NCBI GenBank assembly: GCA_013360825.1
Contig: JABWAY010000217.1
Coordinates: 1 to 6,998, forward strand
Origin: Candidatus Brocadiia bacterium
Lineage (GTDB): Bacteria > Planctomycetota > MHYJ01 > WSZJ01
DNA: 6,998 nt
Direction of reading: 5' to 3'
Below the pieces are notes generated by a model that worked only from the letters and a program-made list of their open reading frames with translations, was not told the DNA's origin and did no database searches. The stretch's first letter is position 1; every line of letters starts with the position of its first letter. Below are positions 1-5,773 of this stretch, one piece after another. The position numbers and the translations under genes were made by a program.

Positions 1-1281
1 CGGCTGCGGGCGCTTGTGGACGCGCCGCCTGCGGACGTGCCGATCCACCCGGAGCGGGCGGTGGCGTGGTTCGAGCGGGAGTCGGGGCTGACGCTCGCGC
101 CGGGGCAGCGCGACGCGATCGTGGCGGCGATCCGTGGGAAGGTGACGGTGATCACGGGCGGGCCCGGGACGGGGAAGACGACGCTCGTGCGCGGGCTGAC
201 GCGGATTTTCGGGCTGAAGGACCTGCGGCTCGCGCTCTGCGCTCCGACCGGGAGGGCGTCGCGGCGGCTTTCGGAGGCGGCGGGGATCCCGGCGAAAACG
301 ATCCATCGGCTGCTGGAGTGGAACCCGGCGCGGCTCGCCCCGGCCCGGGACCTCGCGCGCCCCCTGGAGGCCGACGTCGTCATCGTGGACGAGTCCTCGA
401 TGATCGACATCTTCCTTCTCCGGCAGCTGCTGGAGGCGGTCCCCGCGGCCGCGCGCGTCGTCTTCGTCGGGGATGCCGATCAGCTCCCCTCGGTCGGGCC
501 CGGATCGGTCCTCCGTGACATCATCGCCTCCGGCGTCGCCGGCACGGTCCGCCTCACGGAGATCTTCCGCCAGGACGCGCGGTCGCTCATCGTCTCCAAC
601 GCCCACGCCGTCCTCCACGGAGAGATGCCGGAACCCCTCGGCGAGGATTTCGCCTTCCTCGAGCGCGACAATCCCGAGGCCGCCCTGGCCGCCGTCGTCG
701 AACTCGCCACCCGCGAACTCCCCCGCCGGCTGGGCGTCCCCCCCGCGGAGATCCAGGTCCTCGTCCCGATGCACAAGGGGACGCTCGGCGCGATCGCGCT
801 CAACGCGGCGCTTCAGGGGACCCTGAACCCGGACGGCGCGCGGATCGTCCCCTCCCGCCCGCTGCGCGTCGGTGACAAAGTCATGCAGGTCCGCAACAAC
901 TACGAGCTCGATGTCTTCAACGGCGACCTCGGCATCGTCGTGTCCGCATCCGGCGACGCCGCCATGGTGCGGTTCTACGACCGCAACTGCGCCTACGAGG
1001 CCGACGAACTCGACCAGCTCGAGACCGCCTACGCGTGCACGATCCACAAGTCGCAGGGAAGTGAATACGCCGCGGTCGTCGTCGCGCTCCACCGGCAGCA
1101 TTTCCCGATGCTCCAGCGCAACCTGCTCTACACCGCCATCACGCGGGGGAAGAAGTTCGTGGCGATCGTCGGTTCCCGGGGGGCTCTGGCCGCAGCCGTG
1201 GCAAACGACAGCGAGCGGCTCCGGTGGACGCGGCTGGCGGCGCGGCTGTCGGGGGAGGGGCGCCGGCGAACGCCGGGATAG
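1..1281 (+). CDS. recD2: RecD2-type ATP-dependent DNA helicase, C-terminal part
   Basis: C-terminal part of a superfamily 1B 5'-3' DNA helicase of the RecD2 type, a cytoplasmic repair enzyme that works without RecBC. The frame is open to the left edge, so the start and the N-terminal domain are missing; about 426 codons are visible, against roughly 700 or more in full RecD2. The GTG at 16 is probably internal. Motifs in order are Walker A GGPGTGKTT (157-183), Walker B DESSMID (388-408), motif III GDADQLPSVGPGS (469-507), the RecD2-typical GDKVMQVRNNY and VFNGD segment near 871-927 leading into the SH3-like insert, IHKSQGSEY (1042-1068) and YTAITRGKKF (1129-1158). All helicase motifs look intact. 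It ends with TAG 53 bases before the next gene on the same strand. Codon third positions are G-rich up to about 345, C-rich to about 1140, then G-rich again. The family call is firm; RecD2 rather than a RecBCD RecD rests on the motif details. Confidence 0.93.
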   Translation, partial: RLRALVDAPPADVPIHPERAVAWFERESGLTLAPGQRDAIVAAIRGKVTVITGGPGTGKTTLVRGLTRIFGLKDLRLALCAPTGRASRRLSEAAGIPAKTIHRLLEWNPARLAPARDLARPLEADVVIVDESSMIDIFLLRQLLEAVPAAARVVFVGDADQLPSVGPGSVLRDIIASGVAGTVRLTEIFRQDARSLIVSNAHAVLHGEMPEPLGEDFAFLERDNPEAALAAVVELATRELPRRLGVPPAEIQVLVPMHKGTLGAIALNAALQGTLNPDGARIVPSRPLRVGDKVMQVRNNYELDVFNGDLGIVVSASGDAAMVRFYDRNCAYEADELDQLETAYACTIHKSQGSEYAAVVVALHRQHFPMLQRNLLYTAITRGKKFVAIVGSRGALAAAVANDSERLRWTRLAARLSGEGRRRTPG

Positions 1282-1319
1282 CCGCCCCCGAATTCAACCG
1301 CCGCGGCCGCCCTGCGCGC

Positions 1320-1325
1320 TACAAT
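1320..1325 (+). promoter_or_regulatory. Possible -10 element (TACAAT) for a leaderless start
   Basis: TACAAT matches the sigma70 -10 consensus TATAAT at five of six positions. It ends nine bases before the ATG at 1335, so transcription would begin at or just before the start codon. The bases between it and the ATG are almost all C, with no Shine-Dalgarno sequence, which fits a leaderless or near-leaderless mRNA. No good -35 is seen at 17 bases: the best TTGACA-like hexamer, TTCAAC at 1293, is 21 bases away. Confidence 0.35.
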
Positions 1326-1334
1326 CCTCCCCCC

Positions 1335-1772
1335 ATGAAACGCTCCCTCTTCCTGCTCGCCCCGCTGCTCTGCGCAGGCTGCTCCTCGACCCCCACCTCG
1401 GACACCCCTGAGGAGCGGGCGCTGGACGACGTCGTCGACGTCGTGATTTCGCCCGCGGAGCGCGAACGGATTCCGCACGGGGCGCGTGAGGAGGATGGGG
1501 ATGAGGCGTCGGCGGAGCCGGCCCGGGCCATCGCGCCGCCGCCGGCCTGGGGGACGATCGTGGTCGAAACCCCCGCCCCCGGGGCGGCCGTGACGGTCTC
1601 CGGTCAGCCGGTGGGCCAGACGAAGGCCGCGGCCGGCGGGGGGCGCCTGGTGATCCGCGTCACCGCCGGCGACCACCGGGTCACGATCGACGGCACCGAC
1701 CGGGTCGCCACCGTGACCGAGGGAGCCGAGACGGTCGTGAGGGCCGCGGAAGGGAAGTCAGGGAGGCAGTAG
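1335..1772 (+). CDS. Small lipoprotein with PEGA-like C-terminal domain
   Basis: Predicted 145-residue envelope lipoprotein of unknown role. The signal peptide is MKRSLFLLAPLLCAGC, with lipobox LCAG before Cys16. Residues 17-70 are a low-complexity, acidic then Ala/Pro-rich linker. Residues 71-137 (from AWGTIVVETPAPGAAVTVSG) resemble a PEGA domain, a small beta-sandwich: a GTIVVETPAPGA strand-turn, V-x-V-S-G-Q-P-V-G, then a glycine-flanked strand and AGDHRVTIDG. The lipobox sits correctly only with the ATG at 1335; the frame is open further upstream to about 1224, but that extension overlaps recD2 and would bury the signal peptide. There is no Shine-Dalgarno, while a TACAAT box lies just upstream, so a leaderless mRNA is possible. 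It lies 53 bases after recD2 and 122 bases before the peptidase gene, same strand. Lipoprotein status is well supported; the PEGA call is by pattern only, and no partner is identified. Confidence 0.82.
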   Translation: MKRSLFLLAPLLCAGCSSTPTSDTPEERALDDVVDVVISPAERERIPHGAREEDGDEASAEPARAIAPPPAWGTIVVETPAPGAAVTVSGQPVGQTKAAAGGGRLVIRVTAGDHRVTIDGTDRVATVTEGAETVVRAAEGKSGRQ

Positions 1773-1782
1773 GGCCGGGCTC

Positions 1783-1815
1783 CCGGGCAGCGCGGGCCGC
1801 ACGGAGCGCGCCCGG
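1783..1815 (+). terminator. GC-rich hairpin after the lipoprotein gene
   Basis: CCGGGC-A-GCGC pairs with GCGC-GCCCGG: ten base pairs with one bulged A (1789) around a 12-base loop (1794-1805). It starts 10 bases after the lipoprotein stop. Four T residues occur only at 1831-1834, too far for a classical intrinsic terminator. In DNA this GC-rich such stems are common, so the terminator role is a guess from position. Confidence 0.25.
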
Positions 1816-1883
1816 CGCGGAATTCCGGGATTTTCCTACGGGGCCGCGGCGCGACGGCATTCAGGGTACAGCGGACCCGATAC

Positions 1884-1887
1884 GGAG
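1884..1887 (+). promoter_or_regulatory. Shine-Dalgarno for the C25-like peptidase
   Basis: GGAG lies seven bases before the ATG at 1895. This spacing, plus the signal peptide that begins at this ATG, fixes the start. Confidence 0.6.
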
Positions 1888-1894
1888 AATCAGA

Positions 1895-3364
1895 ATGCGC
1901 ACGCTCGGATTGCTGTTCCTCGCCCTCGCCGCCCTGCCCTGCGCAGCCGGCGAGAACGTCGTCCTGAGCTCGGTGAACGGGTCGGAGTTCGAGGAGGCCG
2001 CCCGGGCACTCGCGAAACACCGGGACAACGCGCCGATCGTCCCCTTCGACCCCGCCGACCCGGAGGCGGTGCTTCCGCGCCTCCGCGAACTCAACCCGCG
2101 GTCGGTGGCGATCGTGCTCCGCCCGGAGGAGATCGACGTCAATTCCGTCCGCCGCATCCTCGTGATGGCCTCGAAAGTCGACGACGACCCGTTCGTCGAC
2201 TTCGAGTTCGCGTACGTCACCGGTGCGACCGCCGGGGACGCCCGGACATTCGTCGAGAACATCATCCGTGCCTCGAAGGCTCAGACCCCGCGTCGCATCG
2301 GGACCGCGCCCGTCCACGGAGGGAAGACGCCGTGCCTGGCGCGGGATTCCGAGTTCGTCCTCGGCCCCCTCCGCTTCCCCGAACGCGTCGTCGCCTTCAG
2401 CGCTCCGGACGGTGCGGAGGGACGGGATCAGACTTTCATCGATGCGAACCTGAGGTCGCTCGCCGGTTGCGGCACCATCTACATGGGCGGCCATGGCATG
2501 CCGTGGGAAGTCTCGACAGGCGCGCGGGCGGAGGACATCGCCCGCATCAACCTCTTCCCCGCCGTCGTCTTCAATTATGCCTGCCACACCGGCGTCGCCG
2601 TGCGGTGGCTGGAGGAGACGTTCGACAACGGGGACTTCGTGGCCCGGTTCGCGGAGATCGACCCCGCGAAATCGTTCGCCCTCTCCGTGATCCGCTCCGG
2701 GGCGACCGGTTACGTCGCGTACGTCAACCCGCGCCCGGCGGGACCGGAACTGAGCATCGACTTCCACCGCCTCCTCGCCGGGGCGACGCTCGGGGAGACG
2801 CGCCGCCGCGACTACGACAAGATCGTGCTCGGGTACGTGGGATTCGGCGAGAAGGGAATCGTCCCGCCGGTGGTGAAGGACGGCGGGAGAAAGCCGCGGA
2901 AAGATCTCGACGTCGTTCGCGACATGATGCTCGACGCCGCGACCGGCGGGATCGCCTACGGCGACCCTGCATTCCGGCCGTACCCCGCGACGCCGGCGGC
3001 GCTGCCCCAGTCGGTCCGGTCGAGCCGGGACGGAGCGGACCTGCGCGTCACGTTCCGCGTTTCGGCGAACTTCGTGTTCACCTGGTGCTCGGACCCGTTC
3101 GCGCAGGCCGCCGACGGCCGGGGAATGCTGATGAAGGTCTGCGACCGCGTCGAGCTGCCTCAGGGGTTCGAGCCGGGTGATCTCACGGTCGAGGCCGCGA
3201 GCTTCGGGAAAGACGCTCTCGAAACCCTTCCCGTCGTGAGCGCCGTCGAGTCCGACGCGGGGAAACGCTTCCTCCATCTCAAGGTCAACTGGGCTTACCG
3301 GAAGGGGCTCTCGGGCGACGTCGAGGTGCGCGTGAGGGTGAAGGGGAAGACGAAGACGCGGTAG
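1895..3364 (+). CDS. Secreted clan CD cysteine peptidase, gingipain-like (family C25)
   Basis: Predicted exported cysteine peptidase of 489 residues. A signal peptide covers residues 1-19 (LGLLFLALAALPCAAG, likely type I cleavage near residue 19; the Pro before Cys16 argues against a lipobox). Residues 20-190 include DDDPFVDFEFAYVTGATAGDA (about 96-115), which matches the strand and loop before the gingipain catalytic core. The core has the clan CD signature: a hydrophobic strand then His200-Gly201 (IYMGGHG), and a second strand then Ala229-Cys230 (AVVFNYACHTG). His-Cys spacing is 30, close to the 33 of RgpB. IRSGATGYVAYVNP (266-279) and GIAYGDPAF (352-360, like FGDPSL in gingipains) complete the fold. 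Residues about 378-489 look beta-rich, in the place of the gingipain Ig-like domain. There is no long propeptide region, no cell-wall or sorting tail, and no membrane helix after the signal. Substrate and cleavage specificity cannot be read. A good Shine-Dalgarno supports this start. Caspase-like clan membership is strong; placement in C25 rather than a sister family is moderately sure. Confidence 0.8.
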   Translation: MRTLGLLFLALAALPCAAGENVVLSSVNGSEFEEAARALAKHRDNAPIVPFDPADPEAVLPRLRELNPRSVAIVLRPEEIDVNSVRRILVMASKVDDDPFVDFEFAYVTGATAGDARTFVENIIRASKAQTPRRIGTAPVHGGKTPCLARDSEFVLGPLRFPERVVAFSAPDGAEGRDQTFIDANLRSLAGCGTIYMGGHGMPWEVSTGARAEDIARINLFPAVVFNYACHTGVAVRWLEETFDNGDFVARFAEIDPAKSFALSVIRSGATGYVAYVNPRPAGPELSIDFHRLLAGATLGETRRRDYDKIVLGYVGFGEKGIVPPVVKDGGRKPRKDLDVVRDMMLDAATGGIAYGDPAFRPYPATPAALPQSVRSSRDGADLRVTFRVSANFVFTWCSDPFAQAADGRGMLMKVCDRVELPQGFEPGDLTVEAASFGKDALETLPVVSAVESDAGKRFLHLKVNWAYRKGLSGDVEVRVRVKGKTKTR

Positions 3365-3371
3365 GTCGGGT

Positions 3372-3408
3372 CGCGGAGCGGAGGAATTCCACGAGGGGCC
3401 GCTCCGCG
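3372..3408 (+). terminator. Perfect 10-bp inverted repeat after the peptidase gene
   Basis: CGCGGAGCGG (3372-3381) and CCGCTCCGCG (3399-3408) are exact reverse complements around a 17-base spacer that contains GGAATTCC. It begins eight bases after the peptidase stop at 3364. No T tract follows, so it is not a classical intrinsic terminator; it may end transcription another way, protect the mRNA 3' end, or be a protein site. The pairing is seen; the role is inferred. Confidence 0.4.
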
Positions 3409-3422
3409 GCGCGCGTGACGAC

Positions 3423-3463
3423 GGTCCGGGACCCGACGCGGCAAACCCGCCCCGGACAGTCCG
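3423..3463. promoter_or_regulatory. Two 11-bp palindromes 30 bp apart upstream of eptA
   Basis: GGTCCgGGACC (3423-3433) and CGGACaGTCCG (3453-3463) are both perfect palindromes about a single central base. Their centres, 3428 and 3458, are 30 bp apart, about three helical turns. They lie just upstream of the earliest eptA start. This could be an operator pair for a dimeric regulator, but short GC palindromes arise often by chance here. Confidence 0.2.
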
Positions 3464-3479
3464 CCCCGGTGAACGCGGG

Positions 3480-5291
3480 ATGAATGGAATGTCATGCGGG
3501 ACTCACGGTTCCCTCACCCGGGCTCCGGACAATCTCCGGGATGCTTCATCCGACCCCACGGACCCGCCCGGCCGTCGCCGATCGATGCTGAACACGGTCG
3601 CGCCACGACCGTGCGGGACGGCGCAGCAGACCCGGTCCGCGCTCGGGACCCTCCGGGAGGCGGCGGCCTCCAGGCTGCGGCGCCTCGAATGCCCGGCGAG
3701 CCTGCTCTGCGTCCTCTCGGCGGCGTACGTCGTGCTCGTCAACAACAGCAGGATGTTCGGCCTGCTGGACGAGCGCATGGACCTCGGGACGGTGTCCGGA
3801 CTGGCCGGATTCGCGGCGGTCTTTCTCGGCCTCACGGGCATGGTCGCCGTCAGCCTCCTCCTGGTCGGCGGCAAATACGTCCTCAAGCCGGCCGTGATCG
3901 TCCTCCTCGTCCTCTCGGCCGGGCTCGGATACTTCACCAACGCGTGCGGGGTCGTCTTCGACCTGAAGATGATCGAGAACATCGCCGAGACGTTCGCGGA
4001 CAGGAACACCCGGGAGGCGAAGGAAATCCTGTCCGCGCCCCTCGCCCTGCGGCTCCTGCTGCTCGGCGTCCTCCCCTCCGTTCTCGTGGGCCTCACGACG
4101 ATCCGCTGGCGGAGCGCCCGACGGGAAGTGCTGGAGCGCTCGATCTACGCCGGCGGAATGCTCGTCGTCTTCGCCCTCCTGGTCCTCCCGAATTACAGAT
4201 TCATGCTCTTCTTCGGCCGCGAAAACGTCCGGATCAAGTACTACGCGACCCCGACGCACGCCCTGAACTCCCTTCGGAAATTCGTCGTCGCCGGTCTCCG
4301 GAGGGAGAAGCCGTTCGCCGCGCTCGGCCAGGATGCGGTCCAGAACCGGAAGGGTCGGCCCCGGAGGGTCGGCATCATGGTGGTCGGCGAGACGGCCCGG
4401 GCGGATCACTTCTCGCTGAACGGCTACCCCAGGCAGACCAACCCGTGCCTGGAACAGCGGCGGCTCCTGAACTACACCCGGACGACCTCGAGCGGAACTT
4501 CGACATCCTTTTCCGTGCCGTGCATGTTTTCGTTTCTCACCAGGAGGCACTTCACGCCGCAGAAGGGTGCCAGTCAGTCCAACGTGCTGGACGTTCTCCA
4601 TCAGGCGGGGGTGAGGGTTGTCTGGATCGACAACAACTCCAGCGACAAAGGGGTCTGCGCGCGGATCGGGTCCATCAATCTCCAGCACTCCCCGGATCCG
4701 GCTTCCCCGCATTACGCCCACGGGGGTTACTACGACGAGGTCCTGCTCGAGGGGCTCGGGAGCCATCTGGAGGGAACCGACGCGGACGTCCTGATCGTCC
4801 TGCACACCATGGGGAGCCACGGCCCGGCGTACCACCGCCGATACCCGCCGCGTTTCGCGAAGTTCCGGCCGTTCTGCGGGCACGACGCGCCGCAGCACGC
4901 GAGCATCGAGGAGGTCGTGAACGCGTACGACAACACGATCCTCTACACCGACTTTGTCCTGGACCGGATGATCGCATTCCTGGAGTCGATCGACGGCTCG
5001 TGCGAGACCTTCCTTTACTACGTCTCCGATCACGGTGAATCGCTGGGAGAAAACGGGGTGTACCTCCATGGGCTGCCGGACGTGCTGGCCCCGGCCGCCC
5101 AGACGCATGTGCCGATGCTGGTCTGGATGTCGGACCGGACCGCCGCGGTGGTGGCTCCCGACATGGCGCTGCTGCAGGGACGGGTCGACGAGCCGACCTC
5201 GCATGACAACGTCGCGCACACGCTGCTCGGCCTCTTCGACGTGAAGACCGACCTGTACCGCCGGGAACTGGACCTACTGCGCGGAAAGTAG
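3480..5291 (+). CDS. eptA: EptA/MCR-type phosphoethanolamine transferase
   Basis: Inner-membrane enzyme of the alkaline phosphatase/sulfatase fold that moves phosphoethanolamine from phosphatidylethanolamine to an envelope acceptor, in EptA lipid A phosphates. Five membrane segments lie near residues 74-89, 105-128, 133-154, 186-208 and 221-238, followed by a periplasmic catalytic domain (about 295-603). Zinc and catalytic residues by comparison with MCR-1 are Glu304 (VVGETARADH), nucleophile Thr342 (SGTSTSFSVPCMFS), His447 (MGSHGPAY), Asp517-His518 (SDHGESLGENGVYLHG) and His530; all are present. Cysteines are unusual: the partner of Cys348 is Ser338, the partner of Cys466 is Ala474, and the third MCR-1 pair is absent. 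The start is uncertain. ATG 3480 gives 603 residues with about 70 hydrophilic residues before helix 1, whereas ATG 3585 (Met36) gives 568 residues, closer to the family's roughly 545. None has a strong Shine-Dalgarno. The acceptor (lipid A, core or other glycan) cannot be told from sequence. Confidence 0.9.
   Translation: MNGMSCGTHGSLTRAPDNLRDASSDPTDPPGRRRSMLNTVAPRPCGTAQQTRSALGTLREAAASRLRRLECPASLLCVLSAAYVVLVNNSRMFGLLDERMDLGTVSGLAGFAAVFLGLTGMVAVSLLLVGGKYVLKPAVIVLLVLSAGLGYFTNACGVVFDLKMIENIAETFADRNTREAKEILSAPLALRLLLLGVLPSVLVGLTTIRWRSARREVLERSIYAGGMLVVFALLVLPNYRFMLFFGRENVRIKYYATPTHALNSLRKFVVAGLRREKPFAALGQDAVQNRKGRPRRVGIMVVGETARADHFSLNGYPRQTNPCLEQRRLLNYTRTTSSGTSTSFSVPCMFSFLTRRHFTPQKGASQSNVLDVLHQAGVRVVWIDNNSSDKGVCARIGSINLQHSPDPASPHYAHGGYYDEVLLEGLGSHLEGTDADVLIVLHTMGSHGPAYHRRYPPRFAKFRPFCGHDAPQHASIEEVVNAYDNTILYTDFVLDRMIAFLESIDGSCETFLYYVSDHGESLGENGVYLHGLPDVLAPAAQTHVPMLVWMSDRTAAVVAPDMALLQGRVDEPTSHDNVAHTLLGLFDVKTDLYRRELDLLRGK
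3523..3539 (+). promoter_or_regulatory. Direct repeat CTCCGG-N5-CTCCGG near the eptA start
   Basis: CTCCGG occurs at 3523-3528 and again at 3534-3539, an exact 11-bp period. This 6-N5-6 layout is that of sites for OmpR/PhoB-family response regulators, including the PmrA box that controls eptA (pmrC) in enterics, though the half-site sequence differs (CTTAA-type there). It would be a promoter element only if translation starts downstream, for instance at 3585. It may be chance. Confidence 0.2.
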
Positions 5292-5323
5292 CGATGGGCC
5301 CCTGAACCCGGGCAAACGGCGCC

Positions 5324-5554
5324 TCAAGGGGCTTCGCGAGGCATTTCCGGACAGATGTCCGCGCAGGCGCCGCAGGGGTGTTTGCCGGTGCCGTCCGTGA
5401 AGGGAAACCCGCGGCAGACGGTCGGGTAGTCCGGCGTGTCGTGGAGCGGGCAGCCGTTGTTCTGGAAGAAGTCGCAGCCTCCGCCGCCGCCGGCATCCTC
5501 CCGCAGCCGCAGCAGGCGGAGTTGTGCGGACAGGGCATGCACGGGAGCGGCCAT
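5324..5554 (-). CDS. Cys-rich YkgJ-like metal-cluster protein, possibly frameshifted
   Basis: A 76-codon ORF on the minus strand, convergent with eptA (32-base gap). Its second half looks like the C-terminal half of YkgJ-type zinc/iron-chelating cluster proteins: Cys27-Asp-Phe-Phe, Cys35-Pro-Leu-His, PDYPTVCRGFPF with Cys47, then Cys61-x2-Cys64-x3-Cys68-Pro-Glu. The first 20 residues look like out-of-frame translation (QLRLLRLRE). The expected N-terminal CxxC...CC motif is in another frame over the same bases (CMPCPHNSACC, see 5482-5538). The functional gene therefore probably starts upstream and crosses to this frame in a GGC-repeat stretch near 5478-5494. Either a real base is missing (pseudogene or sequencing error) or the ribosome shifts by -1. 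The ATG at 5554 has AAGGA almost touching it, a poor spacing. The same frame runs upstream, without another stop, to the TAG of the small membrane protein. YkgJ membership is by motif only; the role of this family is poorly known. Confidence 0.5.
   Translation of the reverse strand: MAAPVHALSAQLRLLRLREDAGGGGGCDFFQNNGCPLHDTPDYPTVCRGFPFTDGTGKHPCGACADICPEMPREAP
5482..5538 (-). other. Out-of-frame N-terminal CxxC-x5-CC segment of the Cys-cluster gene
   Basis: In the frame one base off the ORF at 5324-5554, this stretch reads MPCPHNSACCGCGRMPAAA, preceded by a Cys (CMPC). C-x2-C-x5-C-C is what YkgJ-like proteins carry at their N-terminus and what the downstream ORF lacks. A single -1 shift in the GGC repeat joins it to GGCDFFQNNGC with no stop between. 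Upstream the frame stays open past 5616, where a TTG could start. This is inference from motif complementarity. Confidence 0.4.
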
Positions 5555-5588
5555 TCCTTCTGATGGCGCGCGAATGCGGTGCGAACGA

Positions 5589-5607
5589 CAAGCCGGCGGC
5601 AGGCTTG
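5589..5607. repeat. Short hairpin between the micro-protein and Cys-cluster genes
   Basis: CAAGCC (5589-5594) and GGCTTG (5602-5607) are exact reverse complements around a 7-base loop. No T tract follows on either strand. It sits in the gap after the small membrane protein on the minus strand and could end or attenuate that transcript. It could also simply be coding sequence if the Cys-cluster gene starts upstream at 5616. Confidence 0.2.
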
Positions 5608-5662
5608 ATCCGCCAATGCAGGCTGTGCAGGTTCGGGGCGTATGACCAGAGGCCAGCCGGGC

Positions 5663-5773
5663 CTATCTCTGTCGCGCGGACACGTACATCAAGAGGTAAA
5701 CGACCCCGAGCACCACCGCGAAGACTCCGACCCAGGTCGTCAAGGCATTCAGTCGCGTCAGCAGCCCCTCCAT
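5663..5773 (-). CDS. 36-residue single-pass membrane micro-protein
   Basis: A tiny gene translationally coupled to the TPR gene. Its ATG (5773-5771) shares the A of the TPR stop TGA (5775-5773), giving TGATG, the classical stop-start overlap for re-initiation. The product begins MEGLLTRLNALTTWVG, has one hydrophobic helix at about residues 13-31 (Trp14 to Tyr30), and ends SARQR before TAG. The basic C-terminus suggests it stays on the cytoplasmic side. GGAAAG lies about nine bases upstream as a possible ribosome site. I recognise no family. Its position suggests it is made with, and perhaps anchors or works beside, the TPR protein; that is inference. The reality of the gene rests on the overlap and on the clean hydrophobic segment in an otherwise Arg/Gly-rich frame. 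Confidence 0.6.
   Translation of the reverse strand: MEGLLTRLNALTTWVGVFAVVLGVVYLLMYVSARQR

Noticed and set aside
1604..3277. Long open frame on the minus strand opposite the lipoprotein and peptidase genes.
   Set aside because: Its translation is rich in Arg, Gly, Asp and Val with no motif, while the + strand frames hold clear signal peptides and catalytic motifs. Long antisense frames are expected at this GC content.
1290..3390. GAATTC occurs in three intergenic gaps (1290, 1820, 3384), twice inside GGAATTCC.
   Set aside because: The gaps are the less GC-rich parts, the flanks differ, and there is no sign of a shared element. Treated as chance.
3546..5219. Long open frame on the minus strand opposite eptA, by coincidence the same length (557 codons) as the one at 1604-3277.
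   Set aside because: It is the shadow of a certain eptA gene, its composition is low-complexity and charged, and the equal length has no sequence similarity behind it.
5292..5323. Possible bidirectional terminator between convergent eptA and the Cys-cluster ORF.
   Set aside because: Only weak pairings (GCCC/GGGC at 5298-5313, CCCC/GGGG at 5299-5331) and no T or A tract on either side.
5378..5645. Small + strand frames between eptA and the TPR gene.
   Set aside because: Ala/Arg/Ser-rich with no motif or ribosome site, and they lie opposite the Cys-cluster motifs, which are far more specific.
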